A model generated the notes under the pieces. It saw only the letters and a program-made list of their open reading frames with translations, was not told the origin of the DNA and did not search any database. Below are positions 7,925-16,889 of a DNA stretch of 33,628 nt, piece after piece. The translations under genes and the position numbers were made by a program. The stretch is from positions 1 through 33,628 of the forward strand of contig PABJ01000166.1 in assembly GCA_002699105.1 (NCBI GenBank), given 5' to 3'. Position 1 is the first letter of the stretch; each line of letters starts with the position of its first letter. The stretch is from Ectothiorhodospiraceae bacterium. Its GTDB lineage: Bacteria; Bacteroidota; Ignavibacteria; SZUA-365; GCA-2699105.

Positions 7925-7950
7925 AAAAGCCCGGCATACACCGGGCTTTG
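7925..7950 (-). terminator. Intrinsic terminator (possibly bidirectional) after the PQQ-propeller gene
   Basis: AAAGCCCGG-CATACA-CCGGGCTTT is a perfect 9-bp stem with a 6-nt loop. On the minus strand it ends in CTTTTAATT, 27 bp after the stop at 7977. The plus-strand reading also has a short T-run, but no plus-strand gene needs it. The rest of 7617-7976 shows no gene I can support. Confidence 0.75.
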
Positions 7951-7976
7951 CTATATCAATCCTCATATCGCTGCTG

Positions 7977-9419
7977 TTACCGGAGGAGCACGAACTTCTG
8001 CTGTGTACTCCCGCCGCCAGCAGCAAACTGCACGTAATACACACCCGGCACATGCCGCATATAGGCGCCAAGGTCGTACGTGTGCCTGCCGGGACTGGTG
8101 CGCTCCTTTTGCAAGGAGACGACGGTCTGCCCGAGCGAGTTGAAAACCGTGAGGGAAATATCTCTGCTATCGGGTAGGGTAAACGAGACGTTCGGCAGTC
8201 CGGCTGACGGCTGAGGATGTATGGTAAGATCGAAATCCGCTGGCACAGACGGGTCGGAGACTGAGGAGGGTTCGTTTTGGAACTGCATAATGACCCCGTT
8301 CCTTGTCATCGCGAACAGCGAGCCATCGGCAATAATGGGCCTGGAGATATAGTTCTTATCGGACTCATAGAACGCCACACTGCCGTCTTCGGTATCGAAT
8401 GCCCAGAGAGACTTCGTCCACCAGTCGACGACGTACACATATCCGTTCGCCATACTCGGCGGGTAGGCGGACCGATCGTCGAAGGCATGCGACCATTGCT
8501 GCTGCCCGGTGAACTTATCCACACACACTATCGCCCCGACAGAGTCCTTATTGTATTGCAGCACGTACGCCAGGTAGCCGTCGTCTACCGCCATTGCGTT
8601 GCTCCACAGGACGTTGTAGCCGTCTTCGATGTCGTGGGTCCAGACTTCGGACCCGTCCTCAGGGTCCAGCGCAAGGATGCGGCCCTCTGCAGTGGCATAG
8701 ACGTGCTGCCCATCCGCAACGATGGCTTCCTTCGTGGAGCCGTGTACGCGCCAGAGGGGTTCGCCCGTCATCTTGTTGAAGGCGAATACCGAGTCGTCGA
8801 TCGTTACGTAGGCGTTCATATCATCAATAGCAGGCGTCGTGAACGACGGGTAGTCCTCGAACTCATAGCTCCAGATGGTGCTGCCGTCGTCGATATCGAG
8901 GCAGTAGATACTGCCTGTCACGATGTAGAGCCTGTTCCCATCGATAACAGGATCACGCGCGTAGGTGTTGTTCAACTCGCGCTGCCAGACGATTGCTCCT
9001 GAATCCAGACCGAAGCATGTAAGCGCTGCATCGTTGCCCTGCGCGCCGGAGATGAGATAGTCTTTGGTCGCGGCTGGATGGCTCCCGTACCCCCCTACGC
9101 TCTTTGCTATAACAAACAAAGGTCCGCCGGTCAGTGTCGGCCAATGCATCCATGTAGCTGCGTTGGTGTTGGTTCCCGGCGTCAGTCCTCCGAAGAAAAA
9201 GACCGAATCCTGGTAAGAGAATTCGCTCGGTGTAAACTCCTCGAACACCGGTGCCGAAAGCTCGATCTCATGTGCTGTGAATGGAGGCATGAGCTCTGTT
9301 TCTTCCGATGCCCAGGCTGTTTTACCGGGCTCCTTCGCATCCATGGGCCAATCGCCCTGACTGAAGAGCTGAGAAGTGGATAGCGCGATACAAACGAGTA
9401 TGTATAGTACTTGCCTCAT
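7977..9419 (-). CDS. Secreted PQQ-like beta-propeller protein with T9SS sorting domain
   Basis: 480 residues from the ATG at 9419, with AGGA upstream; this start gives a signal peptide (MRQVLYILVCIALSTSQLFS). About six repeats of the PQQ_2/quinoprotein type follow, each ending in a D-G-x-x-x-W pattern such as LDSGAIVWQRE, IDDGSTIWSYE, MTGEPLWRV, PEDGSEVWTHD and KFTGQQQWSH. The last ~80 residues form a type A T9SS C-terminal domain (SFTLPDSRDISLTVFNSLGQ, ending KFVLLR), which directs outer-membrane export and surface attachment. No dehydrogenase active-site disulfide or heme-binding CxxCH was seen, so an enzyme role is unlikely; binding or scaffolding at the surface is more plausible. The gene ends at a strong terminator. 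Confidence 0.88.
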   Translation of the reverse strand: MRQVLYILVCIALSTSQLFSQGDWPMDAKEPGKTAWASEETELMPPFTAHEIELSAPVFEEFTPSEFSYQDSVFFFGGLTPGTNTNAATWMHWPTLTGGPLFVIAKSVGGYGSHPAATKDYLISGAQGNDAALTCFGLDSGAIVWQRELNNTYARDPVIDGNRLYIVTGSIYCLDIDDGSTIWSYEFEDYPSFTTPAIDDMNAYVTIDDSVFAFNKMTGEPLWRVHGSTKEAIVADGQHVYATAEGRILALDPEDGSEVWTHDIEDGYNVLWSNAMAVDDGYLAYVLQYNKDSVGAIVCVDKFTGQQQWSHAFDDRSAYPPSMANGYVYVVDWWTKSLWAFDTEDGSVAFYESDKNYISRPIIADGSLFAMTRNGVIMQFQNEPSSVSDPSVPADFDLTIHPQPSAGLPNVSFTLPDSRDISLTVFNSLGQTVVSLQKERTSPGRHTYDLGAYMRHVPGVYYVQFAAGGGSTQQKFVLLR

Positions 9420-9565
9420 AGAACGTCCTGATTTATGGGTAATAACTACCTGAAGATAGAATCTCCGCGGTAAAGTCCAAAAGACGAGGGGGTGGGGGGC
9501 ACACTTCTCCACTCAACAGAATCCAAAACCACCCCTACCTACTTAACCTCGCATGAATGGAATAG

Positions 9566-11740
9566 CTACCGAATCACTGCAATTCTGCTAAAGAATGTGT
9601 GTTCTCCTCGGAGTTGAATCAGATACGTGCCTGATGCGAGGCTAGTTGAATTCCATTGTATCTCGTACGTCCCCGCTTCTTGCAATCCCGAGTGCAGTGT
9701 CTGGACAAGACGGCCCAATGCGTCGTAGACTTCCAAGACTATTTGTTGACGAGTAGTTAGCGTATAGGTTACGGTCGTACGCGTGGAAAATGGATTCGGA
9801 TAGTTTTGAGCCAGGACTGCTTGATCGGGGATCACCATAGTCGAGATATCTACAACAACTGGGTCGATGGTGCGATACACACCATCAGGTGTAGAACAAT
9901 AAACACGATGGTCTGATTCATCGTAGTATAAATCATAAATATACTTGGTCACTATTCCGCTATCGTAGCGTTGCCATGTGTCACCGAGGTCAAATGTTCT
10001 ATACACGCCATACTGGTCCCCAGAGTACACAATATTATCCTCATTCGCACAAAAACTTGTTACGTAGTGATACAGGCCCAAATTGGTTGGATTATATGGT
10101 ATCGTATCGGCAACTATACTTCCAGAATCAACCCGAAACAAATCACCCCCCCATAATGACCCCAGAAAAGCCCCAGAGTAGGTAATGACAGACCGATAAA
10201 ACGAAGGCGGGTATGAAGGCGAACCATAGAAGTTTATTGGTATACTGTCGTACTCATTGGAGCCACGGCGCTGTCGGTGAAAGCTATGGTCTATGAAATA
10301 GATACGGCTATCCGGCGATGAGAACAGGTAAAATAGTGACGTATCCCTGAAAGAACTCCAAGTTGACCCCTTATCATGTGAGACAACGACAGAACCTGGA
10401 GAATTCCCCGTCAAGTATATACCTCCAACGTATATATCGCCGTTCTCAAGACAAGTGAAATCTGAATAATATGGGTAAGGGGGCGACACATCTACACCTT
10501 TATATGTACTTCCATGATCATTGGAGACAATAAGGGTATCACTTGTCATCGCATATATTTCTCCTTCTGGACCTAGGCAGATCTTCTCAGCAAAGAAATC
10601 CTTGTGAGACCACAATGAGCCGTTACCAGAAGAGCACAACATACCGAGTCTCCCATTAAGCAGTAGCTCGCCATTTCCAAGCCGACGTATATCAAAATAT
10701 GGATATAGCGCCGCATCGCCGGTTATATTCATCCACGAATCCCCTTTATCATTCGAATGCAGGGTCTTCCCTCCGAGGCTAAGATAAAGGTCCTTACCGA
10801 CAGACAGTCGCCCAACGCTATTTCTATCGCTAACCCAACGTAGCGTATCCCATTCAGTACTCCCATAATTAAGGCGCATGAGTCTGTACTTATTGTAGTT
10901 ACCCCATCCTGACGGCGTTCTGCTTATGATGTAGAAGTCTCCTTCACTTGAAAGCCTGGCCAAGCGCTCATCAAAAGTATGTCCAGGGATAGAGGGGTAT
11001 GTAGCATATACGAACCAGCTGCGACCATCATCGCTGGTCGTGTAGATGCCATCCGATAAAGGAAGGCATAGACGGCCATCTGGAAACTCGAATATTTGTC
11101 CTACATCCCATCTTCGAGAATAGAGTGTATCAAATGACATTGGCTCTTGACGCCAGTTGTTCGATCTGAGCAGTAAATCCCTACCTGTAAGATACAGTCT
11201 GTCCTGACCGTCGAGATGGGGTACGAATCCGCCACCAGCATCACCTAACCCACTCCTGAGTTTTTCCCATGATCCTCCCCCATCTATCGAGAATGCAAGA
11301 CTATCTAATGCCCCAACAGCAATCACCATGTTTCCATGTGTAGATAGCCGCACGCTCTGCATCGAATATGCTTTGTGCCAAGTCCTACCTGTATCCGTTG
11401 AGGTCAGTATATCATCCAGATCTGGATTGTGCCAAACGTTGGTGAAGAGTTTTCCATCATCAGTTTCAACAATATCGTCAATCCACGCTTGGATTTTATA
11501 TGCCACCCAATGCTTGAAAGGTGATTCAGACCTATACAAAGTATGTGCAATACCTGAAGATAACCCGAAACTCGCTGGATCTGCATATGCGTGACCGATA
11601 AGTATGCCGCTCGAGTGTTCGTGCATTGTACGCATATACACATTCGGAGGTATTTGAACTGACTCCCAAACTACTTCCTGGGCGATGGTAGAGTGATAAA
11701 GTAGAACTAAGCAGATACCGCTAAAAAGACTTTTTAACAT
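9566..11740 (-). CDS. Secreted BNR/sortilin-type beta-propeller protein with T9SS sorting domain
   Basis: 724 residues from the ATG at 11740, preceded by AGGGGCC; this start begins the signal peptide (MLKSLFSGICLVLLYHSTIA). At least seven BNR/Asp-box-like repeats are visible, for example STDTGRTWHK, SIDGGGSWEK, TSDDGRSWFV, SNDKGDSWMN, SHDKGSTWSS and TFDLGDTWQR, as in sialidase and Vps10-type propellers. No sialidase FRIP motif or catalytic arginine triad was noticed. The C-terminal ~80 residues, from AQNYPNPFSTRTTVTY to SRIAVIR, are a T9SS type A sorting tail. Base composition looks clearly more AT-rich than the paa operon next to it, suggesting a different history. It is likely a cell-surface or released protein of unknown ligand. 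Confidence 0.88.
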   Translation of the reverse strand: MLKSLFSGICLVLLYHSTIAQEVVWESVQIPPNVYMRTMHEHSSGILIGHAYADPASFGLSSGIAHTLYRSESPFKHWVAYKIQAWIDDIVETDDGKLFTNVWHNPDLDDILTSTDTGRTWHKAYSMQSVRLSTHGNMVIAVGALDSLAFSIDGGGSWEKLRSGLGDAGGGFVPHLDGQDRLYLTGRDLLLRSNNWRQEPMSFDTLYSRRWDVGQIFEFPDGRLCLPLSDGIYTTSDDGRSWFVYATYPSIPGHTFDERLARLSSEGDFYIISRTPSGWGNYNKYRLMRLNYGSTEWDTLRWVSDRNSVGRLSVGKDLYLSLGGKTLHSNDKGDSWMNITGDAALYPYFDIRRLGNGELLLNGRLGMLCSSGNGSLWSHKDFFAEKICLGPEGEIYAMTSDTLIVSNDHGSTYKGVDVSPPYPYYSDFTCLENGDIYVGGIYLTGNSPGSVVVSHDKGSTWSSFRDTSLFYLFSSPDSRIYFIDHSFHRQRRGSNEYDSIPINFYGSPSYPPSFYRSVITYSGAFLGSLWGGDLFRVDSGSIVADTIPYNPTNLGLYHYVTSFCANEDNIVYSGDQYGVYRTFDLGDTWQRYDSGIVTKYIYDLYYDESDHRVYCSTPDGVYRTIDPVVVDISTMVIPDQAVLAQNYPNPFSTRTTVTYTLTTRQQIVLEVYDALGRLVQTLHSGLQEAGTYEIQWNSTSLASGTYLIQLRGEHTFFSRIAVIR

Positions 11741-11833
11741 GGCCCCTTCATGCTGGATAATATAATTGGACACCAGTCCCAGCAAAGTCTACATTCCTGG
11801 CCAAAACTTAGAATAAACAAATCGCATAGCTGA

Positions 11834-11856
11834 TTTCCGAACTAGTGTGTCGGAAA
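11834..11856. repeat. Intergenic inverted repeat
   Basis: TTTCCGA and TCGGAAA form a perfect 7-bp inverted repeat around a 9-nt loop in the 206-bp gap between the BNR gene and paaD. There is no U-run after it. It could be an operator or an RNA hairpin at the end of the paa transcript. Confidence 0.35.
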
Positions 11857-11946
11857 TGTATGAAGCTCAAGGCAAAGATGCAATGCATCATTACATGCCT
11901 ATATCGTGGCCAAGGTTTATGTTCAACCCCCTACTGTCCACCCCCC

Positions 11947-12441
11947 CTACAGCTGCTTGAACCTCTCGAACGGCTGCTGGCAGGAGTTGCAGTAGTAGAT
12001 CGCCCGGCAGAGGGTGGGGCCGAAGGGCGAGGTGATTTCGGTATCCATGCTTTCGCACCAGGGGCAGGGGATCTTCGTGAACATCTCCCATTCCACGTTC
12101 CCGCCGTGCTTGGCCGGCGGCGCCAGCCCGATCGTTTTCATCTTCTCCCGCGCAGAATCCGCCATGCGGTCGGTGCTCCAGGGCTTGCGGAGAACGGTGA
12201 CCTTGGCTTCGTAACCTGCTTCGGTCAGTTTCTCCCTGATGTCGCTTTTCATGACGTCGAGAGCCGGACAGCCCGAAAACGTCGGGATCATGCCGATACC
12301 GACGCGGCCGTCCGAGATCGCTACAGAATCGATCACTCCAAGCTCGACGAGGGAAACGTTCGGTATCTCCGGATCCATCACCTCGTCGAGGAGTTCCCAG
12401 ATGTGCTTTTCTGCTGTTGCTGTCGTTGCTTCGGTACTCAT
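11947..12441 (-). CDS. paaD: PaaD: phenylacetyl-CoA epoxidase maturation/auxiliary subunit
   Basis: 164 residues, the usual length (PaaD is also called PaaJ). The N-terminal ~90 residues are a MIP18/DUF59 domain with the TFSGCPA motif (residues 54-60), a fold involved in Fe-S or metal-centre assembly. The C-terminus has a zinc-type cluster of C126, C129, C145, C151 and C154 (CPWC, then CNSC). PaaD is needed for an active PaaABC epoxidase in vivo, probably for maturation of its iron centres or those of its reductase. It is the last gene of the operon, 78 bp after paaC. The reductase gene paaE does not follow: the next gene downstream is the BNR protein. Confidence 0.95.
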   Translation of the reverse strand: MSTEATTATAEKHIWELLDEVMDPEIPNVSLVELGVIDSVAISDGRVGIGMIPTFSGCPALDVMKSDIREKLTEAGYEAKVTVLRKPWSTDRMADSAREKMKTIGLAPPAKHGGNVEWEMFTKIPCPWCESMDTEITSPFGPTLCRAIYYCNSCQQPFERFKQL

Positions 12442-12519
12442 TCACTCTTCTCCATACTCAAAATCGTGTTGACCGCCTGCGTCCATCCAGAGCGCCGGCG
12501 GTCTCCACTACAAACGTTC

Positions 12520-13305
12520 TCACCAAACGGCTTCCGGGTCTTCGCGCTGGAGCGTCTTCATCGCGTCCAGGATATTCATCATGTGCTCGGTATGCTCGCC
12601 CTTACGTCCGCCGTTCTTCGGCACGATCTCGGTCTTCCAGTCGCTGCCGACCTTCACTGCCGGGACGTGCAGTCCATAGCTTGCGAGCATCGGGCAAAGC
12701 TTGTTGAGCCAGCGCTGCTTGATCTCGCTTTCGGATATGGCAATCTTCGCATCGACGAGATCGCTCTCTCCTTCGTAGGATTCGAACAGCCCAAGCGCAT
12801 AGGCGAACGCTTCATCCAGTGCAGCCTGCATACGGATTTTGCTTTCTTCCGTACCGCCGCTCAGCCGCTGCACCATGGAGGTATTATGTACCCAATGGTA
12901 GCGCTCTTCCTGGAGGATCTTCGTCGCCACATCGCGGAGGGCTTCATGGGAGGATTCTTTGAGTGCCTGCAGCCGCTCGGACTTTGCGCCGTCATAGAGG
13001 AACTGCCGCATCATCGTGAAGCCGTAATCGCCGCGCGGCAGCTCGGTGAAGATCGCGTTCTTGTACTCGCCGACCTCGCGCTTGAAGGCCAGGTCATCGG
13101 GGTCTTCGCCCGTCATATCCTCGATGATGGAATAATACGCCAGCGCGTGGCCGAGCTCATCCTGCGCCATGCTGGAGCACGCGATATCCTCTTCGATGAT
13201 TGGACCGAGCCCTGTCCATTCCGAGAGCCTGTGGCCCAGGATAAAATCGTCATCGCCCAGGCAGAGGAGCATGGTACGGAGTGCGGATTGTTGCTGGTCG
13301 GTCAT
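12520..13305 (-). CDS. paaC: PaaC: structural subunit of phenylacetyl-CoA 1,2-epoxidase
   Basis: 261 residues, ferritin-like fold. LGHRLSEWTG near residue 23 and the DELGH (49-53) and EERYH (133-137) segments mark the family. In the enzyme PaaA carries the catalytic di-iron site, and PaaC is its partner that forms the PaaAC core. The start codon directly follows the paaB stop codon (TAA then ATG with no gap), indicating translational coupling. Confidence 0.95.
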   Translation of the reverse strand: MTDQQQSALRTMLLCLGDDDFILGHRLSEWTGLGPIIEEDIACSSMAQDELGHALAYYSIIEDMTGEDPDDLAFKREVGEYKNAIFTELPRGDYGFTMMRQFLYDGAKSERLQALKESSHEALRDVATKILQEERYHWVHNTSMVQRLSGGTEESKIRMQAALDEAFAYALGLFESYEGESDLVDAKIAISESEIKQRWLNKLCPMLASYGLHVPAVKVGSDWKTEIVPKNGGRKGEHTEHMMNILDAMKTLQREDPEAVW

Positions 13306-13674
13306 TTAGTCGTCCTCCTCTACGGATGCGGGTTTGTTGAGTTTGAAGCCTGCGGCCAGGCGGTACTTGCGGTCGAATGCAGGTGCGAACATATCGGCGT
13401 CTTGGTACGAGGTTGCATGCACATCATCCTGCTTGACGATCCACAGATTCACACACGGCTGGCGGCGGATGAAGCTTTCCTTCGCCATCAGCAGTGCCAT
13501 TTCCGGATCGGGTGCATGGACAGAGCCTACCCATTCGTGGCAATCGCCGCGCTTCTCCTGGACGAACACTTCCCACTCGGGCCATTGCGTATCGTTTTCA
13601 TCGAACGGTGCCTGCGCTTTCTCTATCGCCTCGTCGATGCGTTGGTGGTACGGGTTGAATTTGTATTCGGGCAT
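13306..13674 (-). CDS. paaB: PaaB: phenylacetyl-CoA epoxidase bridging subunit with N-terminal extension
   Basis: 122 residues from the ATG at 13674, which follows a strong AAGGAG. The conserved core starts at about residue 42 (WPEWEVFVQEKRG) and includes the GSVHAPDPEMALLMAKE segment. E. coli PaaB is about 95 residues and begins almost directly at this core, so this protein has about 30-40 extra N-terminal residues (EYKFNPYHQRIDEAIEKAQ). PaaB bridges PaaAC heterodimers in the complex. The gene lies 10 bp after paaA, whose stop codon overlaps the Shine-Dalgarno, and abuts paaC. Confidence 0.94.
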   Translation of the reverse strand: MPEYKFNPYHQRIDEAIEKAQAPFDENDTQWPEWEVFVQEKRGDCHEWVGSVHAPDPEMALLMAKESFIRRQPCVNLWIVKQDDVHATSYQDADMFAPAFDRKYRLAAGFKLNKPASVEEDD

Positions 13675-13684
13675 TCCTTTCTCC

Positions 13685-14614
13685 TTAGGCCATCTTTCCT
13701 TCTTCCACAAACCGTTCCAGCGCTTCGCGCACCCAGCGCCCTTCGTCGTGGGCAAGCCGGCGCACGGCAATGCGTTCCTTGTTCATCGGGCCGTTCCCGC
13801 GAATAACGCGCTTGAATTCGTCCCAATCAGGCTCGGTGAAGAGCCATTCGCCCTTCTCCTCATCGTACCGCAATTCCGGATCGGGGATCACGAGTCCGAA
13901 TGCGCGGATTTTCGGAACAAACTTGCCGAGGAATTCCTGGCGCAGCTCGTCGTTCGATTTGATCTTCACCTTCCAGCGCATAAGCTGTGCCGAGTGGACG
14001 GAGTCCTTATCGCGCGGACCGAAGAACATCATGATCGGCCACCACCAGCGGTTCAGTGCGTCCTGCACGAGGTCGCGCTGATTCTTTGTTCCGGCCATCA
14101 TCTCGCAAATCGCATCGTAGCCCTGCTTGAGATGGAAGCCTTCTTCGTAGCAGATGCGCTCCATGGCGCGGGCATAGGGACCGTAGGACCCGAGGAGCAG
14201 CTTCGTCTGGTTCACGATGGCAGCCCCGTCGATAAGCCAGCCGATGATAGCAACGTCCGCCCAGGTCTCCGCCGGGTAGTTGAACACATTGCTGTACGTG
14301 GCGCGCCCCATCAACAGATCGTTGATCATCTCCTCGCGCGATACGCCCAGCGTCTCGGCGGCTTTGTAGAGCATCTGTCCGTGACCGACCTCGTCCTGCA
14401 CTTTGGCAATGAGCGCCATCTTGCGCTTGAAGTTCGGAGCATACGGAATCCACGTTCCCTCGGGCAGCGCACCCACGATCTCGCTATGCGCATGCTGTGA
14501 TATCATACGGATGAGGTTTTTGCGGTAGTCCTCCGGCATCCAGTCGCCGGGCTCCACCTTATCGCCACGGTTTACCCGCGCCTCAAATTCCTGCAGTTTG
14601 GCTTCTTCGGTCAT
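13685..14614 (-). CDS. paaA: PaaA: catalytic subunit of phenylacetyl-CoA 1,2-epoxidase
   Basis: 309 residues from the ATG at 14614 (AAGGAT upstream); an in-frame ATG at 14653 would run into tetR and is unlikely. It is a ferritin-like di-iron oxygenase. Candidate ligands are E45 (HAHSEIVG), E75 and H78 (DEVGH), and E158 and H161 (EEGFH). It uses O2 and electrons to make the ring-1,2-epoxide of phenylacetyl-CoA, the key step of aerobic phenylacetate and, indirectly, phenylalanine, styrene and ethylbenzene breakdown. The gene follows tetR by 7 bp and heads paaABCD. The later pathway genes paaG, paaZ, paaJ, paaH, paaK and paaE are not in the window. Confidence 0.96.
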   Translation of the reverse strand: MTEEAKLQEFEARVNRGDKVEPGDWMPEDYRKNLIRMISQHAHSEIVGALPEGTWIPYAPNFKRKMALIAKVQDEVGHGQMLYKAAETLGVSREEMINDLLMGRATYSNVFNYPAETWADVAIIGWLIDGAAIVNQTKLLLGSYGPYARAMERICYEEGFHLKQGYDAICEMMAGTKNQRDLVQDALNRWWWPIMMFFGPRDKDSVHSAQLMRWKVKIKSNDELRQEFLGKFVPKIRAFGLVIPDPELRYDEEKGEWLFTEPDWDEFKRVIRGNGPMNKERIAVRRLAHDEGRWVREALERFVEEGKMA

Positions 14615-14621
14615 ACTGTAT

Positions 14622-15245
14622 CTATCCTTTTGTTGAAACGATTTCTTGTTCAATTTCTTTGCGAGCCGGCGTGCCGTTCACAAGTGCGGCAATCAGAAAG
14701 TCGGCGTACATCGAGCCGACCTCCCCAGCTTTCAATCCGCCGCCCGGACGGTACCACGTGTAGATGGCATTCAGCGATGAAAGCAGCATGATAGAGGCAT
14801 ACTTGGCGTTCTTCACGCTGAACGCTCCTTGGCGTATCCCGCGCTGAATTACTGCACGGAACTTGCCTTCGTAGGTATCGCGCCGCTGGCGGACCTTCCT
14901 TCTGCGTTCTTCGCTTAGGAACTTCCATTCATGAAAATAGATCGTCGCGCTTTCGATGTTATCGGTAATCACCGATACATGCGCCACAATCGCCCGGCGC
15001 AATGCGTCGACCGGCGACGACTTGTCTTCGAGCTCCGGCACGACGCGTTCACGGAACGCATCCGCAACCTCCATGACCATATCCCAGAGCAATTCTTCCT
15101 TCCCGCTCACATGAGCGTACATGCTTGCGCCCTTGATGCCGACGGCATCAGCGATATCGCGAACCGACGTGGCATAGTAGCCGCGTTCGCTGAAGAGTGC
15201 CCGCGCCGCCTGGTAGATGGTATGTTTCGTGCCGTTTTGTTCCAT
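14622..15245 (-). CDS. TetR-family regulator of the paa operon (PaaR-like)
   Basis: 207 residues. The TetR_N HTH lies at ~8-55 ([20 protein letters not shown], then [14 protein letters not shown]), followed by an all-helical ligand domain of the usual length. It is the first gene of the paa operon, 7 bp before paaA, and a perfect palindrome sits at the predicted start site 25 bp upstream of its ATG. Known PaaR proteins repress paa genes and release DNA on binding phenylacetyl-CoA; that ligand is inferred here from context. Autorepression with the whole operon is the simplest model. No strong Shine-Dalgarno is visible. Confidence 0.88.
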   Translation of the reverse strand: MEQNGTKHTIYQAARALFSERGYYATSVRDIADAVGIKGASMYAHVSGKEELLWDMVMEVADAFRERVVPELEDKSSPVDALRRAIVAHVSVITDNIESATIYFHEWKFLSEERRRKVRQRRDTYEGKFRAVIQRGIRQGAFSVKNAKYASIMLLSSLNAIYTWYRPGGGLKAGEVGSMYADFLIAALVNGTPARKEIEQEIVSTKG

Positions 15246-15269
15246 AAGTTAAATCGTGCGTTCACCTAA

Positions 15270-15315
15270 CTAACGCCCGTTAGGGCAATATCGTTCCGAA
15301 GATGGAAAGATGCAA
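15270..15315 (-). promoter_or_regulatory. paa operon promoter with palindromic TetR operator
   Basis: On the minus strand TTGCAT (15315-15310), a 17-nt spacer and GATATT (15292-15287) make a moderate sigma70-like promoter. Immediately downstream CTAACG-CC-CGTTAG (15283-15270) is a perfect palindrome covering the expected start site (~15280), the classic place for a repressor. The arms resemble AACG/CGTT half-sites bound by some TetR regulators of acyl-CoA pathways. Confidence 0.6.
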
Positions 15316-15324
15316 GCGGGTGGT

Positions 15325-16833
15325 TTACCGCTTCAGAATCGGCTTCGTAACGGTTGATGCACCTGAGCTTGTTCGGATGCTATACATTCCCGTCGGCAAA
15401 TCCTGGAGTGGGATCCTGATCACCGATTCACCTCCTTCTCCACTCACATAACTGTCCCTCACGAGCTTGCCCAGCACAGAGTAAACCTGTACACGCATAT
15501 CCGATGCAGCGCGGGTATGCACCTTCACATGCACGTACCCGGTAGCCGGGTTTGGATATAGCCCGACATCTAATTCCTGTGGTATCGGCTCGATGAACTC
15601 GTCCTCGATACCCACCGTTGGCGGGTTGCCCTCTGCAGCGCCGATGGAGCGGGGCCGGTTGTACAGGGAGTCATAGTAATCCCGCGTAGGCTCGTCCACA
15701 TACAGCCCTGCCGCTATGGCCGGGGATTGTGCACGAATCTTGAATTCGCCGAGGCTGGGATCAACCAATAACGGGTCCTGGTTCAGGACACCATCGCTCT
15801 CTGTCACCGGCAGATTCGGGCCGTTCCAACTCTGGTTATCGTCATTATACCAGAGGTTGTTAGCGAAGGTAAATGTCTCGGGAGCTGTATTCGGTCCGAT
15901 GTTTATAGTGGGCGATGCTGCTCCATTGTCTATCACTACAATGTTATTAATGAAGCTGTTATTCCCGCAGGGAAGGAAGCCGGGTGCGGTTGTCTCCTGC
16001 AGAATACGGATTGCCCACTTCTCGGGCATATATATGGTATTGTTTATTACCTCACAGTTCGTTGCACCTACGTATGCTATCGGCGCATTTCCCCTGACAA
16101 ATATATTGGAGTATACTTTGATTTCGGCGGCTTCGTAGTTCGCCCCAAGTGGACGAAAGAATTGTAGTCCGGTGGAGCCGCCGATGTTAATTCCTCGCTG
16201 GTAGCCATCGACGAATCGGCATTGTGTTATAAGAATATTTCTCGTCCCGCCCTTTGCCTGAATGCAATTTGAACCCGCTTGACTGAAATATGATCGCTGT
16301 ATCACTCCATCATGACAGCCGACCATATCTATTTGGCTCCCGCCTGCAGAGCCGTCTGCGAAGTTGCAATTGAGAATGGTGAAATTATCCAGGCCGGAGA
16401 GCTTGAGCTGATCGTTGTTGCCGGATGCATTAAGCGCGTTAAACCGGCAGGCCCTGATCTCTACATGATGGGCAGGCGTATCGTACGTCCCGCCGTCGTC
16501 GATGTTCACGCCGTTCCCGGTTTGTCCTTCGAATGTAAATCCTTCGATTCTCACATACGCCGGATCGCTGAAATGGAACGCATTCGTTCCTCCTTGAATG
16601 GTCACAGCCTTGCCATGAATGAGGATCCAACTATCGGATGTGCCCTGTAGATTCTCTATATACTCTCCGCCGGGATATGTGCCAGGAACGACAAGGATTG
16701 TGTCTCCCGGCAGCGCATCGTCAGCGGCCTCTGCTACGCGCGTGTACGGCTGTCCATCGCCGACTTGCAGGATGCGTGCCTGCGCAGCAATCGAGAAAAA
16801 TAGTATTGCAGCAGTGTAAAAAAGCGGTTTCAT
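15325..16833 (-). CDS. Secreted right-handed beta-helix protein with T9SS sorting domain
   Basis: 502 residues; GAGGA precedes the ATG. A signal peptide (MKPLFYTAAILFFSIAAQA) is followed by the pattern PYTRVAEAADDALPGDTILV, the usual opening of parallel beta-helix proteins, and by repeated short strands with N/G turns (RFNALNASGNND, NCNFADGSAGG, NNTIYMPE, NNIVVIDNG) to about residue 390. Such folds occur in polysaccharide lyases and surface adhesins; no catalytic triad was recognised. The last ~80 residues (LYPNPATGYVHVKVHT to KPILKR) are a T9SS type A tail. It starts 56 bp after the carotenoid operon's last gene on the same strand, with no terminator seen between. Confidence 0.86.
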   Translation of the reverse strand: MKPLFYTAAILFFSIAAQARILQVGDGQPYTRVAEAADDALPGDTILVVPGTYPGGEYIENLQGTSDSWILIHGKAVTIQGGTNAFHFSDPAYVRIEGFTFEGQTGNGVNIDDGGTYDTPAHHVEIRACRFNALNASGNNDQLKLSGLDNFTILNCNFADGSAGGSQIDMVGCHDGVIQRSYFSQAGSNCIQAKGGTRNILITQCRFVDGYQRGINIGGSTGLQFFRPLGANYEAAEIKVYSNIFVRGNAPIAYVGATNCEVINNTIYMPEKWAIRILQETTAPGFLPCGNNSFINNIVVIDNGAASPTINIGPNTAPETFTFANNLWYNDDNQSWNGPNLPVTESDGVLNQDPLLVDPSLGEFKIRAQSPAIAAGLYVDEPTRDYYDSLYNRPRSIGAAEGNPPTVGIEDEFIEPIPQELDVGLYPNPATGYVHVKVHTRAASDMRVQVYSVLGKLVRDSYVSGEGGESVIRIPLQDLPTGMYSIRTSSGASTVTKPILKR

Positions 16834-16889
16834 GCAATCCTCGGGCGGTTAGTGGATTGCTAGATAGATACGGAGGATTTAGGAAAGGT

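Noticed and set aside
11845-13806. Very long plus-strand ORF (653 codons) opposite paaABCD
   Set aside because: It is a shadow of the high-GC paa genes in the opposite strand; paaB, paaC and paaD are unmistakable in the minus strand.
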